Positions 1 to 14,900 are shown, counted from the stretch's first letter. The stretch: DNA of 64,000 bases from Paramecium octaurelia (GCA_905182995.1 CAJJDP010000124.1:250745-314744); one strand, 5' to 3'. Translations and numbers: made by a program. Notes: generated by a model not told the origin, from the sequence alone.

Positions 1-1581
1 ATCACAGCCAAAGCCCCATTCTGGAAGATTTTCACACTTATAACCTTCTATTTCAAGGTTCTATTTTTGTTGAATCAAGTATACGTATTATGAATCAAGA
101 TCTGAAATCGCCTTTCTGTAAATAACATCAGTTGAGTCTAAATTAGTCCGAAAATCATCCTTCTTGTTTTTCACTTCTATTTTTAAAATGTCACTATTCT
201 AAAATTCAAATTTGAGATTTGGTCCTGAACATGCAGGCTAGAATTTAGCTGTTTATTCATCCAAATTCACTCCGTAAGCAAATAAGGCCGATGAGGATTG
301 AGTCAAGTACATTTTTAATGTATCTGTTGGAACTACTCTATAGTAAATAGTAACATAGCACTTAGGCAAATTGTATTCTTCTGCGATTTGAACTTAACTG
401 TACTCTTCTAAAAGTTTATCGGATTTAAATCTTAAATAATAACCACTATTAATTGAGTAGCGATAAATGTCAGTATCATCCAAGGCTAAGATGCTGTCGA
501 AATTTGGATTTGAAATCAGTTTAAACTTTGATTATTCCATCAACATTGAATGAAGCTTCTAAAGTTTCTAGTTATAGAGTACAAGGCTATCTAATCTTGA
601 AAATAAAATATAATTTTGAGTCAAATAAACCCTATTTTTTTCTTCCAAAGTTATACTAATTATGTATTCTTGGGATGTTTTAGACTTAAAATAAAGGTTT
701 TATTCTTAGATAACTACAAATTGATTAGATTCGATATCAATATCATAACCGATTGCATTTTGAGTTTTTGTATCAATATTTTTAATCAATACCCATTCAT
801 CTTCCTGTCTGTGGTATTCTATTATTAAGAGTTCCCCTTGAGAATTCAATATACTAATTTATCCATTTGAGTGAGTTTTAAAATCTCTTATCTCCAATTT
901 AAAGGTGTCTTTTTGTAACAATTAACTTAGTGTGGCCTAATCTAGAATCTTAAGTAACTGCACAGTATTTTCTTCATAAATGTATAATTCTAACTCATTT
1001 ACTGTGCTTCTAAAAATGTAATTGTCCATTTAATCTAATTTTCTCTTTTAATTCTTGGCTTTTTAGATTGGAATATAAGTATCTTATCCAATTGAGAAAT
1101 ATTCTTAGTCTTCCTTTTGGCAATCAACAATAAAGATAGAATCAACTTAGACTAAATCATAACAAATTGAATTAGGTTAGTCAACTCTTTCTGTTACTGA
1201 ATTAATAGATGGCAAAGTATTGTAAATATTAGAATTAAATTCCACGACGTATGAGTCCTTAAGTTAAACTAAAATTGCCATTGAGTGTAATGGGTCACGA
1301 CTGTTTTTTGTTTTATAAAGTTTATATGATACTACCTTACTATCTTTTTAAGTGTTAGCTTTTAACTTCTCTGTTTATTCAATCGGCTTAATTATAGAGA
1401 ATTCATCACCATCGCTATACAAGGTTATTTTATTTTATTGTTTAAGTTTGAAAATTGAGCCCAACTCTAGGTTGATAACTTCATTTGGAGTTGAGATGAT
1501 TTGCATAGCTTCATTTTGCAAATATGAGCAAGCATTTACAAGGATTATGAGCAAGCTTATAAACCAATAGATTTTTTTCAT
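1..1581 (-). CDS. Large secreted/membrane family protein, member 1 (N-terminal part; 3' end outside the window)
   Basis: The frame is open from ATG at 1581 to the left edge (527 codons, no in-frame TGA, TAA/TAG read as Gln). The first residues, MKKIYWFISLLIILVNACS, form a clear signal peptide, so the protein enters the secretory pathway. It matches the next gene (2132-6109) closely: both have a motif like PNSICYDLVQVDSIFIVDC followed by an RKLDQ(M/L)DN stretch. This Cys-Cys block recurs in every member of the family in this window. Only the N-terminal third is present, so the C-terminal anchor seen in the neighbours cannot be checked. Function unknown; a surface or secreted protein is inferred from topology. 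Confidence 0.8.
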
Positions 1582-2131
1582 ATTTATATTTTTGTTGTAA
1601 TATGGAAATTAATTTTGTATATATATATAAATATCCTTAGTCTAATGAATAATTATATATTATGGAATTTATGCGTATTCGTCATCAAATCCATAACTTT
1701 ACTACAAAACTTGATAGTATTAGACAATGCTATGATGAAAATATTAAAATATTTCAATATGCTATAACACTCATTCTTTAGATCCAAATTGTATGTTTGC
1801 GGTGTATAGCACAAACATCTCGTCGATTGATGAAGATAAAAAAGTAATATGCTCCTGATTAAATCTAAATATTATGAAGCTCCTTCAATAATGATCAGTC
1901 TATTTCTTTTCAATTAAATAATTGCAAACGTAAATACTTCTTTTAATATGCCCTAGTAATGATTTCCAGCATTATAATGTCATCCAAAATTCATTTTTCA
2001 GCATAAAACAAAAAGAATTTAATGAAATTATTACAACATTATCAAACCAAAATGATAAGATTGAGAATTAAATTCTGAACTAAAATTAATTAATAAATGA
2101 TAATTAATATTTATTATATATTTGTAATTTA
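1582..2131. other. Spacer with a possible decayed plus-strand gene
   Basis: This separates the start of member 1 from the stop of member 2. On the plus strand an ATG at 1662 opens a stretch that reads like protein (MEFMRIRHQIHNFTTKLDSI...), and further coding-like pieces follow to about 2100, but in different frames. I found no set of GTA-TAG introns that joins them. It may be a gene relic or a small gene whose splicing I cannot resolve; it may also be chance, because only TGA stops a frame here. Confidence 0.25.
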
Positions 2132-5100
2132 TCATGGCATCGTTTCATACTAATCATCAGATACCTTCTTTTTCTTACAATACCAAACTGTGATTCCGAT
2201 TCCACCTAATAGAATAACACCACCAATAATAGTTAAAGTTGCCCATAATGGGAACCCTTTCTTTTCATCAGAATTTGGATCTGGATCTGGTGGATTAGGG
2301 GGCAGATTTGGTGATATTTTCACTAGCACATTATTAGTTGATTCTTGATAATAATTTTTTAATAAAAACACGACATTTTATGAAACTGAATCCTTTTCTG
2401 TGCAGATTTAAGGAGATGTTCTTAATATATAGTGTTGTAATTTACTTTCATTATCTTCTGAACTCAATAAATGTAATTAATCTTTAGAAGCATAAACGAA
2501 TGAAATTATTGGCCTTTATTTAGATTTAGATTAAAAGTGGGCAATTGCCAATTTTGGTCCAATTTTATTATTTTAACTTTTAATATCATAGAGTAAAACA
2601 TCATAACCATCATCTAATTGATAAATTACGGACAGGATGTTTTCATTTAAATAGCTACTTGGATATTTTTTATCTATAACTGAATCGCCATATTATTGGT
2701 ATTCAGATATTAAGTTTAATTCGATAATATTACAAATGTTCTATTCCTAGCAATTCGTAACCAAACCAAATTTATAGGATGGAGTTCCAGAAAAAACAAC
2801 TAAAAGTTCATTGTTTGCTAGGTATGAATTTCTGCAACTTTAATTTTAAGGATCATAGAGTAGTTTTTCTCTTAAAATAATCCCAATATCCATTACAGAT
2901 TGGTAAAGACCATTTTAGGTTTAAGATATTTTAAAGCTTTATAATATTAGTAAGCAACTCTCATTTAAAAACAAGATCTAATAAACATCATTACTTTCGA
3001 CATATAAAAATTCCATAATACCGTCATAAGGTGGAATGTTAATATATTGAACAAAAGCATAGTTTTGTAAATTTGAAGGTTCTTCATTAATGTTATAAAT
3101 TTAAACTTTCAAATCCACCCAAATGAAGAAATATTTATTAAGTGGGCTAACTTTTTTGATGTAATAATTAAAAGTAAGTGATCCTGGTAATAATGTAAAT
3201 TTAGAATCTTTATATTATATTATTTTAATATGATATTGTTGATTTTAAGTAGCTTAAACATAGATAAGATCTTTTTGGATATAAAGAATATTGATAAATT
3301 AGTATTGATTATCTAATTCTAATTCTGTAGTTTTAAAGTCTTCTTTAGAAACTAAAACAATCTTATTCTTAAACAATTAAATCAAATTTTGATCATCATA
3401 TTGCATAATAGATTCACTATATTCAATAGAATTTTCTTATTTAACTAAAGTCTTTTATAATTGTATGTCTCCATTTGCTTATTTCAAATCCATATCAAGA
3501 GCCTAACCACTATACCAAGATTATCCTAAATCGAAACAATGACCATTTTCCCCAGTTTTCTCATATTTAAAATTCATTTCATTTTCTAAAACAAATAAAT
3601 CTATTCCTCTATTTATTACAGAAATTGGAACCTCCTTAATTTCTTAGGTTATTTCAGAAGTAGATACTTTTGCGTTTAATTTTATAATTTCACAACTCTT
3701 AATTTGTTTATATTTTTTATCAACCTCAATGCTAATAGAAGATGAATCTTTCTAAATAATGTATTATTATAGCATCTGAGAGTTAGCATTTGTAATAAAT
3801 AATGTTTATTCATTAGAGGAAATTTAGCTGTTAGCTAAGATTGAAAATTCTATGAACTATGAATTTATTGCAATTTGATCTAATCTGTACATAAGCAATA
3901 CACCATTTCCATTTTTTTATGCCTCTAAATAAATAAAATTGGAGTTAGAATTACAGCCTAAACAAAGCTTCAATTAAGTGTAACCTGTAAGGTCTAATTC
4001 TTTTGTAATATAAGCATATTTGAGAGATTGATAGTCATAAACAAAAGCTTGATATTGATTATCTCTTTTTGTTAGTAACAAAAAGTGATTCTCAGTTACT
4101 CCAATTTCAACGTCATCATAATCTTTTAAAGAAGTGAACCAAAGTTATTTGGAATTATCGGAAATATCAAAGAGATACAAAGTTTTCTTCTCGTAAATCC
4201 AAATTCTATCTGAGGTTCCAGATGTAAAGATTTTTTCAGCTGAATGGCGGAATACTATCCTTTATTTACTAATTTAAATCTAATATACAAGCACTTCCTA
4301 ATCCACCAATATTAATAAATATTAAAGAGTTTGCTTGATTTCCTTAACATTATTATCCAAAGTTAAGGTTTTTAGAAGAGATATTTGGAATTAATCATTA
4401 CAATTACAATAGAGTTCAACATTTTTCTCCTTTCCTATTGCCAAGTAGGTATAAAACTAGGCAAACCATGTTTGAAGAGGGGAATCCAATAATTTGACAA
4501 ATTCGTGTGTCTATATAATTGTCTTACACTAAAATTATTTGTCTGTTAAACCACATAGATATCCTGTTATTTGTAGATCTTTATTTTACTCGATAAAACT
4601 TGTCTATCCAACTTCAGGGATAATTTTACGATAAATCACATCCTTTGAATCACCTGCATTCAGAATTTCAACTTTTTTGCTTCTACTAAATAAAACAGTC
4701 CCAAACTAATTAGGAGTGAACTCTATCTTAATATTTTGTCCAGCAAATGGTTAAGTAAATTAAAATGATGATGGTTGGTCTAACACGAAACCACCCTTAA
4801 AAAAACTATTTGCAACTGTTAGTTATTAATAAATGGCCTTTGTAGCCATATCAACAACTTTATAATAGCACTAGACTATACATACATTATATCCAGTTGT
4901 CTAATAGATGCTAAACTATTGATACTCTTTAATTAATTAATTGGATTAAAATCTCAATATATAATCCCCTTCTTGATTTATTGTATAAGCATAAAAGTTT
5001 TAGAGATCAAAAAATAAAAATTAATCAGCAGCTGGATATGAAGTCAAAAAGCCTTAAGTTTTGATATCAACACTTTATCGCGCTTTTAAATTCAAATTGA

Positions 5101-6109
5101 AAATTTGTAAGGTTTTTGATTTCTATATAATAATATTGTTTTATGTCAAACGCACTCTGCTATTTTGTTCAAAGTTTAAGTTCTCTAATTAAGTCCAAGC
5201 TGAAGTCTGACGGAGGTATACTTCTTTTTCTGAAAGGATGACTAGTTACAAATACTTCCAAGAATAATCATAAGCATAAGGAAGAGTTGTTGGAGTTTAC
5301 AAATATTCATACAATTCCCATTTATTTTATTGGATCATGTATTTGAGAAATAAAAATTGTCCTTTAGAGTTCAAAATCGTAATTTATTAGTTAGTGTGAA
5401 ATTAAAAATCCAAAATTAGAAGATCAAAACTATCATCTTTAGTTAATGTTCTTACTTACTCCGTATTTAGAGTACTCAATAAGACTAATTGATTATCCTG
5501 CAATTGATATAACTCTAACGAATAATATAAACTTCTTAAAACAAAATTATCTAATTGATCGAGTTTTCTTTGTTATCTTTAAGAGTTTATAATTGTCATG
5601 AATTACACCTAATCCTTATTAAGAAGAGCAAAATAATCACCGTCCACATTGTTACATTCGATGACATACAATTAATTTACTTAGAGTGCATCATAACAAA
5701 TTGAATCGGGTTTAAGATTTACTTATTAAACGAAATCAATATCTGGTGTATTTTCAAACATTACAGAATTATATTCTATAAAATATTTATTTTGTGATTT
5801 GCTCAAAATAGATATTTAATTTGTTATATCTAGATATCCTGAACTTTTATATAATTTTGTAGCTATCACCTCTCTTGGTTCTTAAAAATTATATTGACTT
5901 TGTTGTATTAAACTCAATGGAGTAGAGATAGAGTAAAGTTCTGATAATGGAGAGAGAGTGAATTAATTCTTATTTTTATTTCGAAAAATCTCAACAAGCT
6001 TAATATCAACTTTTTCTCCAGGCGTAGCTGTAATGTACAATGTGTTGTCTGCAAACACAGAACATCCGTAAGACATTTAGGTTAGCACCAATAAGATAAT
6101 GATCATCAT
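2132..6109 (-). CDS. Large type I membrane protein, family member 2
   Basis: An uninterrupted frame of 1,326 codons with no introns, from ATG at 6109 to TGA at 2132-2134. The start MMIIILLVLTQMSYGC is a signal peptide. The long ectodomain begins with the family Cys-Cys block (SICYDALQVNQLYVIEC) and an RKLDQLDN stretch shared with member 1. The C-terminus has a proline/aspartate linker (PPNPPDPDPNSDEKK), a hydrophobic segment (LWATLTIIGGVILLGGIGIT), a KKKK stop-transfer signal and a short acidic cytoplasmic tail. This gives a type I single-pass topology with almost the whole protein outside the cytoplasm. It lies tail-to-head with members 1 and 3, consistent with tandem duplication. Function unknown. 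Confidence 0.85.
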
Positions 6110-7166
6110 TTAATTATTTTAAAAAAATGAGTTTTGGGGTAATTTATATTAAATTTCTGACGAGTTTTGAGTCATTCAATAATCTCGATTACCTCATTCA
6201 TAATTTATGATAAAATTAATAATCCTGAAATATAAATTTCCATGAAATTCAAGAATCATCGACCTTAGATGTGTTCAACTCATTCATTATTGCATATAGA
6301 ACAACTTAGCTGGTTTAAAAAATCCCATATGTAATAATTTTTAGATATATATTGTGCATATTAATATAAAATAATTCTAAATCTTGTTTCAATGAATAAT
6401 TTGACTAAAATACATTTCATAATACTTATTGGTTCTACAAAGTTTCTAAGTTTCGAATTATTGCAATCGATGCTAATAAGTTTCTTTTTCTATATCATAT
6501 AATCAAATTTATGCCTACTGATCTTAAGTACAAGCCTTAATATGTAATTTAATTGCAATGAAGGTATTAATCAACCTATCAGCAAACCATTTTTATAATA
6601 ATAAATAAAACAGCAATTTTGATATAAATATTATAAAGAAAATATCAGACGCTCTAAATTTAGTACTAGTGCATTATAAATATCGATCAAATCTATTCTA
6701 ATCGGGAATGGAAGATATTTGGTGGAAATTATTGAGTATGATATCTTTATTTTCTTTATTTTCATTATTTTCTATTATGATATTAAATAGATATATTGAT
6801 ATTAAAATCTAAAGAAAAATTACGTTTCATAAAAGTTTTGCAGTTATATACTAGAAAATATATTCATTCAAAAGTAGTATTAGGATAGAATCAGCAATTA
6901 AACTTCTAATTCTGCTTCCAAATATTAATTAATAAAAAACAGATTGATTATAATAGATATCAATTATCAAAGCACAAAAAATAATCCTTTGAGAGGACAA
7001 ATAAACTTAGTAATCATATATTAAACTAATACTACAAACTACTTATGGTTAAATACTGCTTTTTAATCAATTTTTTGACATTTCAATTAAAGTTGGAAAA
7101 ACTAAAAAATTGAATAATTGAAATGATTAAGTCATCGAATTTATAATAATATATTTTTAATAAAAA
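6110..7166. other. Long AT-rich spacer, no gene recognised
   Basis: About 1.05 kb between the start of member 2 and the stop of member 3, the longest gene-free stretch in the window. Short frames exist on both strands (for example a plus-strand one from 6391), but none has coding-like composition, a convincing intron or similarity to its neighbours. It should hold the promoter of member 2 and the 3' end of member 3. Confidence 0.5.
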
Positions 7167-10100
7167 TCATTAAATGGCCTTATAAGATCTCCTTCTCTTG
7201 CGATGTTTGTTTATACATATATGGATTGCCACACATATGATTATCCCTGCTAAAAGTACTCCCAAAACTACTATCAAAAGTATAAAGAACAATTTCATTT
7301 CTTAATCAGGAGGTGGACATTGTATCAAAGTTAAATTTATTCCCAATTACACTTATTTATATGGATTCACTGCTATTAAACTCACTGTGTTATTCTTTAA
7401 TTCTGATGCATTCTTTACAACAATCCTTGCATCTGAATCAATTGTGTAAATTTACAGACTTCTTTCATCATATGTATTTATCAATAATTAATATTTACCA
7501 AATTGGTTTTTCCTTAATACAAAATTTGAGGTTACCATCATATCATAATCAGATTATTTCAATCCTGCTTTGCATATACCTGCGTTATTTCCTATCTCAC
7601 TATTCTAATCGATTTCATAGAGACAAAAGTAATTTTTATTCTCATATTTAAACAATTATAATAGATAATCATCAACAACACTAATGGACCTCATTTTTAA
7701 TATATTACCCAATTTCAAAAACACTTATATTATCTGTATCCTAAAATTCCCTCTCTTATATTCAAGGAGGATCTAATAGCTCTCATTAATCTGATCTACT
7801 AAAATCAGTTTACAATAGTTAATCCCCTCTTTAAAGATCTATATCTTAATGAATTTATTTTCTAAAGGTTCTACTAATTTTACTTCGCTAAATGGTAATT
7901 CCAAATATTCATATTTTGAAACACTTGCCTGATCTTTCGACAAAGTCATTTTTATTACAATGATACCAAAACGGAACTCAGCCAAAACCAAACATCCTTC
8001 ACTTTCAGAAATTTTCATCACATCAAACGAAGTCACATTAAAACTTTAGTGAAAATAATCTTTATTGATTATCAAATCATGTTGTTTTATAGAAAAATCT
8101 TGGTTATTAATTACCAAAGAATAAAAATATAGAGTTGGAGATTCTGTTAAACTCTCTGTTAAGATTATTTGTACATAATTTAGAAAGGACATTTCTTTGA
8201 TGATTCTTCTATCGTAAAACTCCATTTTCCCCATAAATTTGCAATTTTGTTTTTCTTAATCCTTCCAACAATAATAATACTTCAATATTGGATTTTAAGC
8301 TGCTACATTTTCGTACAGAACAACTAGGATATATTCTGTTAATAAAAACAATTTGGTTGCAACATAATTGGTTTATTCACTTTGCAATTCGATTTGATTA
8401 TCTATTTCGCCTACATTATTGATAAATTGCAAGTATTGTTTTGTTCCTGTTAATTCGGATAAAATTAAGAGAAAGTTTTCATTGAAATTGATGAATTATT
8501 GTATTGATTTTGATTGGATCTTTCTATTGGATTTTTAGAATTGATTCATCAAGTAAATTTAACCACTGTCATTATCAGTCGTACACAAAATACAGGATAA
8601 TTTATATTGGATTCTTTAACCCTAGATCCAATTGTCCTTTATTTTAATCATCGAAACTTCTTTGCATTCCTCAAACTCAAAATCTATGTTTTCCTTTATC
8701 CATTGCATTTCCAATTACATATCCACAACTGTAATCTCCTTAGAGTACACCCTCTTTAAACTATAATAGTCATTCCATTCCTATTAAGACAAAATCAAAA
8801 CGGATTAAAAGTGTGTAGGATCAGTCAAATACTTGATATAGATTCTTGGTTACTCAAAATAAAGATAACTATACACTTATCTCTGATATGTAAACTAAAT
8901 CACTGTGTCGACAATCCCAGCAATACAATAATTCAATTCATCTTCAAAGTAGTCGAAAGTATCAATGACTGTCAATAGAGAGTTCCTCTGATATTCATTA
9001 ATTTAGTAAACCAAAATTACAGTAGTTTAAGTTTGCACTGAATAGGCAGTAACCAAAATTAAGTTCTTCTAAGGATTCGAAGCCAATTAAAGCTGTTTTG
9101 GCAATTAGTAGTAGTATAAGGGGAGTTTCCTTAAGAGTGTTACTGAGTTCAAATTGTGGATGAGATATTGCAAAATACCCTGCTCAGTAATTGTCTTAAA
9201 GACAACTACGATAGTGGATCTGAATATAGACAAGAGTAATTGGACATTTTGTTGGTCAGTCACTTGGATCTGAGAGATGACATTAAATTCATTGACATAA
9301 TGTCCAATTATGATTATGTTATTGCATTTGATAAATAGAAGATTCTTATTAAAGGTGTTACTAATGTAGACCTTTTAGGCATTATTTAGATTTGATATTG
9401 TATCAATTTAGGTTTTCTGAGATAAGGAGTATACTTGGATCTCATTCATGCCACTAATAAGTACGAAGACAAATTGAGAACTGATTTCAAAATCAGTGAT
9501 TTGAGTCTTCTCATTTTGTAAAGAAGTCTTGATTTGAAATATTTGAATGATCTTCGTATCGCCAACTCTATATATTGTGACGACATGATTATTCTAGGTC
9601 TTAATTCCTATGTACGAATCATACATTCCTACTTCTGTCCACACTATATTGTCTTCAACCAATCTTATAAGTGGGTAAAAGGTGATCTTTTGTGAACACT
9701 TTTACTCTAATTCATTCATTTGACATACATAAATGAAGGCACTCAAGTTTTCGATTTACACCAAGTATTGATTGAGACCCCAATTGTTATTGATGAGACT
9801 AAAAATTACATTTTTCTAATCAAATTAGCTGATTCCAGTGATAGTCATAGGAGATAATGAGAGAAATTTCATATCAATTTACTTCTTCTTTTAATCATTA
9901 TATACTGTTATTTGTTATTGAACATTTGGGCCATTAGTAATTCTGGGCCAAGTGTAGTATGATTGGGGATAGGGAGGATAGTAAAATATTCTTTACTTGT
10001 AAAAAGTACTTTAAAAGTTTGTATGTAGCTTTGCATCTAATTTGTCATAGACAGTTAGAACGATGTTTACGTAACAATTGGCATTTTGGTTGTCTACTAA

Positions 10101-11565
10101 TTTGAAATACTATTAAATTTCCTATGTTTAGATTTGTTTTTGAAACATCAGGATACCAGAACTAATTTCATAGAATTCTGCTTAATTTGAATGGAATAAA
10201 ATATAGAGGTCGAAATTTGGATTTGCAATAAAGACCTCTTTTTAAATCTGAAGTTTATCAACTAATTCATCATCACTTAAAATAATGAGTTCTCTATCAG
10301 AGTTAATCAGGTAATATTTTGGAGTTGTTTGTACATAGCAAATCCCCAAAGAAAAGTCTACCTTCTCAAATGTTCTTACCACATTATCATATCTCCCATT
10401 TTTTAAGACTCTCAAACTCATCTAATTTTTGGATACAAAGCCGAACACTATAAGTTCCTCTTACTTTCTGATTGAAAAACTATAGTATTCTGTTATATAG
10501 AATGAAGTAGTTATTAACTTTGCCTATGTGAAATTGCCTTTATTATCCTAGATTAACTTGATTGGCCCCATTTTATAATCTAAAACATATACATTATTAG
10601 AATAAACTTGAACGTCAATTACAGAGAAATATTTGAGTTCATTTTAAAATAGGTCTGACAGTTTTTTTTTATCCAAATAGTAAGGTGTTTCTATAATTTA
10701 GTAAGATTCAATGAGGAATACACTAATGATTGATTGTATGCTCATTGTTTCTTCTGTGTATGCTGGAGTATAGATTAATAGGTATGTAATTAATTTGTCT
10801 CTATAAATTGCCAAATTATATCTGCTCCTTTGCTCTGTCAATTTTGAATTTGCATGTACAATGGTTCCACTCTTATTAATAATTTATAGTAATATTTCAT
10901 CATTATCTTGACAAACAACCACAAAATTATTTTAATCCAAATAATCGAAATCTGTACAAACATGATAGAGTGGCAATTATTCAAAGCTTTCATCATTTAT
11001 TATGAATATATGAAGTCCTGAAGAGTCTCGTCCCAATAAACTATACTCATTCAACCAGAAGTCTCCTTTTCTATATGATCTAGCCTTGATTATTTCTTGA
11101 ATCTCTACAACTATGCTTGAATTTCATACAATAAGGAAAATGTTTCTAATCATAAATATCGTTCGGCTATTACAATTTGAAGTATGTCTCATTCTTATCT
11201 CCTTCCAATCTAAATTTTGTCATCTCTCCTTCAATTAATTCATCCTTTATTTCCCAATACATATTTTCATATGTAGAAATGCTGATTTCCAATTCATTTT
11301 TCAATATGTCTAATGGATTTCTAAAATACTTACTGCATGATTAGATGTGTCTCAGGATTATTGAAATTAATAATAACATTAATAATTCTTAAATATTTGA
11401 AGACTGTACATTTTTGTTCATATTAACATATAGAATTAATTTATTTTTATAACTAAAAGGCTTTTAATCAGAATTTACACAAGATTCTTTTATGATTTAT
11501 GCAAATACCGAAAATAATATAAAAAAATCAATTAAATATTCTTTGTGAGTTTTCATCATCTTCAT
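7167..11565 (-). CDS. Large type I membrane protein, family member 3
   Basis: Two small introns (11310-11333, 24 nt; 11105-11129, 25 nt; both GTA...TAG) restore an open frame of 1,450 codons ending at TGA 7167-7169. The chosen start at 11565 gives MKMMKTHKEYLIDFFILFSV, a plausible signal peptide. An in-frame ATG at 11379 (MLLLISIILRHIQSC) is an alternative start that would also give one, so the 5' end is not certain. The ectodomain has weaker versions of the family motifs (a VCTDFDYLDQNNFVVVC block; a VIDVQVYSNNVYVLDYKMG block). The C-terminus is a PPP linker, a long hydrophobic segment (FFILLIVVLGVLLAGIIICV) and a basic tail, so a type I single-pass protein. It is more divergent than members 1 and 2. 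Function unknown. Confidence 0.8.
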
Positions 11566-11964
11566 AAATGTGTGCACTTCAGCTAAGTGGAGACAGATTG
11601 AAAAGTAATCTAATTCTATGGTTCTCCAGGATTACTGATGATTAATCAAAAATTCAATTAATTTGGAAGGAATAATGATTAAAATTTCATACTCTCGAAA
11701 TGATTTGATTGAATCTTTTGTTTTATTATTCTAACACTACAAAAATAATACAAGAAAAAGCTTGAAATTTTGAATTAAGATTCATAATTTTCAATTAACC
11801 AAATTTCATAGTATTAATCTATATAATTATATAAATGGATATTAAAATTACCAAGTTTGATAAATTATTATTACCTAAAGAGATTGCTAAATAATCACAA
11901 AACCTGATATACAATTAAAAATGCAAATTATTTATTTTGATTTATTAATAACTCATTGGATTTT
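11566..11964. other. Spacer between family members 3 and 4
   Basis: About 400 bp of AT-rich sequence between the stop of member 4 and the start of member 3, which are both on the minus strand. I see no gene. It should contain the promoter of member 3. Confidence 0.5.
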
Positions 11965-14900
11965 TCACCAAAACACATCCAAAACATTGCCCAAAAATGA
12001 CTTCTCTTCTTCTTCAGTTTCTTCAGCTTTAAATTGTCTAAGCAATACAAAGCCTGTGTCTGAAGTGAAAGCGTTACTGAGGGTAAGTGAAACAAATTAT
12101 TGATTTAAATCACCACCAACGTTATAGACATAAAGTTGATAAGTTGGATTCAAATAATATGTTTGTAACAAGTTCTCATTGATATCAACATTTCTGATGA
12201 TGTTAGCATAGAGTCTTGGCTAAAAATGATAAATAAAATAAATTTACGAAACCAATGTTCTTTGGAATATAGGCTAAGAAATCGTTCACTTGAGGATAGC
12301 CATATTTGGATTGAGTTCCTCCGACAAATTTAATCAAAGGTACTCCTAGGATTGGTTCTTTTGGTAACAAATAGGATGCTAACAATAATTAACTGTTATC
12401 AGTATATGCAATGACAGCATAATCATTACCGACTGTGGCCTTATTCAAAGCGGTCCAAGTGGAATATTGATTTAGGAGATAGATCACATTTTGGGAAGTC
12501 AAGGGGAGACCAGTTGAAACTGTTTTGGCATCGAAGGTCAATGCAATACCATAGTGAGCTGATGTGTCAGTTGTGATGAGGACTCTGAGTTTGAGAGATT
12601 GTTCAGATGATGAGTATACGGGAGTCGATAATTCTAAGACTTAGTAGAATGAGCTTGATGATGAAACAAACTGACCCTTGTTGATGAATGTATAAAGATT
12701 CAATGTGGAGTACTTGGTTTACCATGTGATAACTCCGAAAGTGTTTACGGATGCATCAATTGCATATAGGTTTTGTTTGGCATCAACTATAAGGACTTTG
12801 AGGTAATTTGTGACTCCAACTTTGAAGGGAGCAATGTAGAAGCTGCTGAAATAACTAGATTGATTTCCAAAGAAGGCTTTGTCAAATATTTGTTGTAAAT
12901 CGAATGAGACTTGTTGGGAATTAGCAGTCCATTTGTAAACATTGAGTGCTCCTTCATAGTTTCTGGGTCTTTAAGGATTAGAATTCAAAACGAAGACGTA
13001 ATTTCCACTGATGGCGAGTTAGGAAACAGTGAAGACTCCATCGATGGTTTGGATGGTTCCGAATTGATGACATTCAAGTAATCCAGTGGTTGAGCATTTA
13101 GCAATGTGGAATACCTTTTAGTTATTGAGTTGACAAGTGGCAAAGATGTAGACTCCGTCTTCGGTGGCGACGATGTGATCGCATGCATGGGATTAAGTGG
13201 TTGAAAGAGAAATGGAGTAACTGGTTTCTTCTTTGTTTTCGCTATCAGCAATCAAGACTCTGAGGGTTTGTTAGTTGGCTAGATAAATAGTTCTTTATCC
13301 TTTGTATGGGGCAGCATCGATGATGTGATATCCATTGAAAGAGCCTGTGTCCATTTATTAGACAGTTTGAATTGGTTTGACATAAGAATCACATTAGTTA
13401 CAATCAATATCCAAGAAGACAGCTTGTCCATCGAACCAATCAGCAACAAGATCAATGTTTTATTCAGTTTGGGAAGCATTCAAGGGTCTGTAATCAAGAA
13501 CGTTTTGCTCAATTCTTAGAGTGATTTGAGTATTGACAAGATTGATAACCTAATAATAGGTGATGGGTGTGATATCGTTGTAGTTGTTGATTTGGAATTT
13601 GATAGTGAAAACTGAAAAGTATGAAGATTAGTCATAAGTTGGTTGGATTGTTAGGACAGGATAGTTGAAATAGGAATATACTTTTTATAAGGTACCACTG
13701 TTAACATAGAATACCATTTGACTTGATCCAGCCGTTGACATCATAATGGATGTACCATCGGCTATTTTGCTGCCCAATGGAATAACTTTGAGTAAGGAAT
13801 CTCTTAACAACTTTCCTGGGCCATAGACTAGGACGACAGTTTGGGCACTCTTGCTATCATAAGCTCTAACAAAGAGTACACCAGTATCTGAACAGAAATC
13901 AGTCTAAAGTGGAGTTTAGATGGTGTACCAATACAATGGTACATTTTTCATGAGATGGATGGAATTCAAATTCTGAAGATCGTATTCTTGAATCAGATTT
14001 TGAGTGGCTGATTTCAATATAACGAAAAAGCTCTCTAATCCAACTGCCACATCTATTGATCCTTTACTTAGGGTGATAACTTTGATGACTGTAAATTCAG
14101 CATGATAATCACCAACAATAACATTATCGTCGTTGGCTATGAAGAGGATATAAGAATTGTGGACTCTGTTTCCGAAGATTCTCTAAGGATTCCATGAACC
14201 TGTGAATCCTCTGTATCTGAGCATAACTTCAGTTAAGGAATATTCCAATTCGAATGGACTGTAAGTAGAACGTATGTCGATTTATTTTTTGTTACCCAAG
14301 ACAAAGTAGAATCTATCTTTCAAGACAGTCACACTTGTGATTTTATTAAGAGTCTCAGCTGGATATGAAATGGTATCGACAACACTGGTTCCATTGATAC
14401 CACTAACTCTAATGGTAGCAGAGTAATCGTTGTCCAAAGCAAGGTGGTAAATGTTGAAACCTTAATACCACCAAATGAAGTTGTTCAAATTTAATTAGGA
14501 TTATAAGTTGAAGCTCTAATATTGCTTGCATTCTGATCTAGCTTTGAATTTGTCTCTGATGTTACATTAATAGATGGTTGTAGTCTTGTTTGTTGACTAT
14601 AAGAGGAGTGCATAGCTTTCTTCATTTGCATCCAATACCAATACATCAGAATAAATCACTGAAGATGGATTTGGTAGACTGATAGATTCAAGAAGCATCT
14701 CTTATAATTGAACAATCTTGGCGGTCACTGTTGTGGCTTCCTATTGTGATAACAACTAAAGGTAATTCAGATTTGGTCCAGAGGCAAGTGGATCAACATT
14801 CACTGGTGCAGGAATATCGTAGAGAAGACTTGGAATTTACAACTCATCTGTTGGTTAGACTGAATAGTCACTGGCATTGAACACTTTGAAGTTTATTGTC

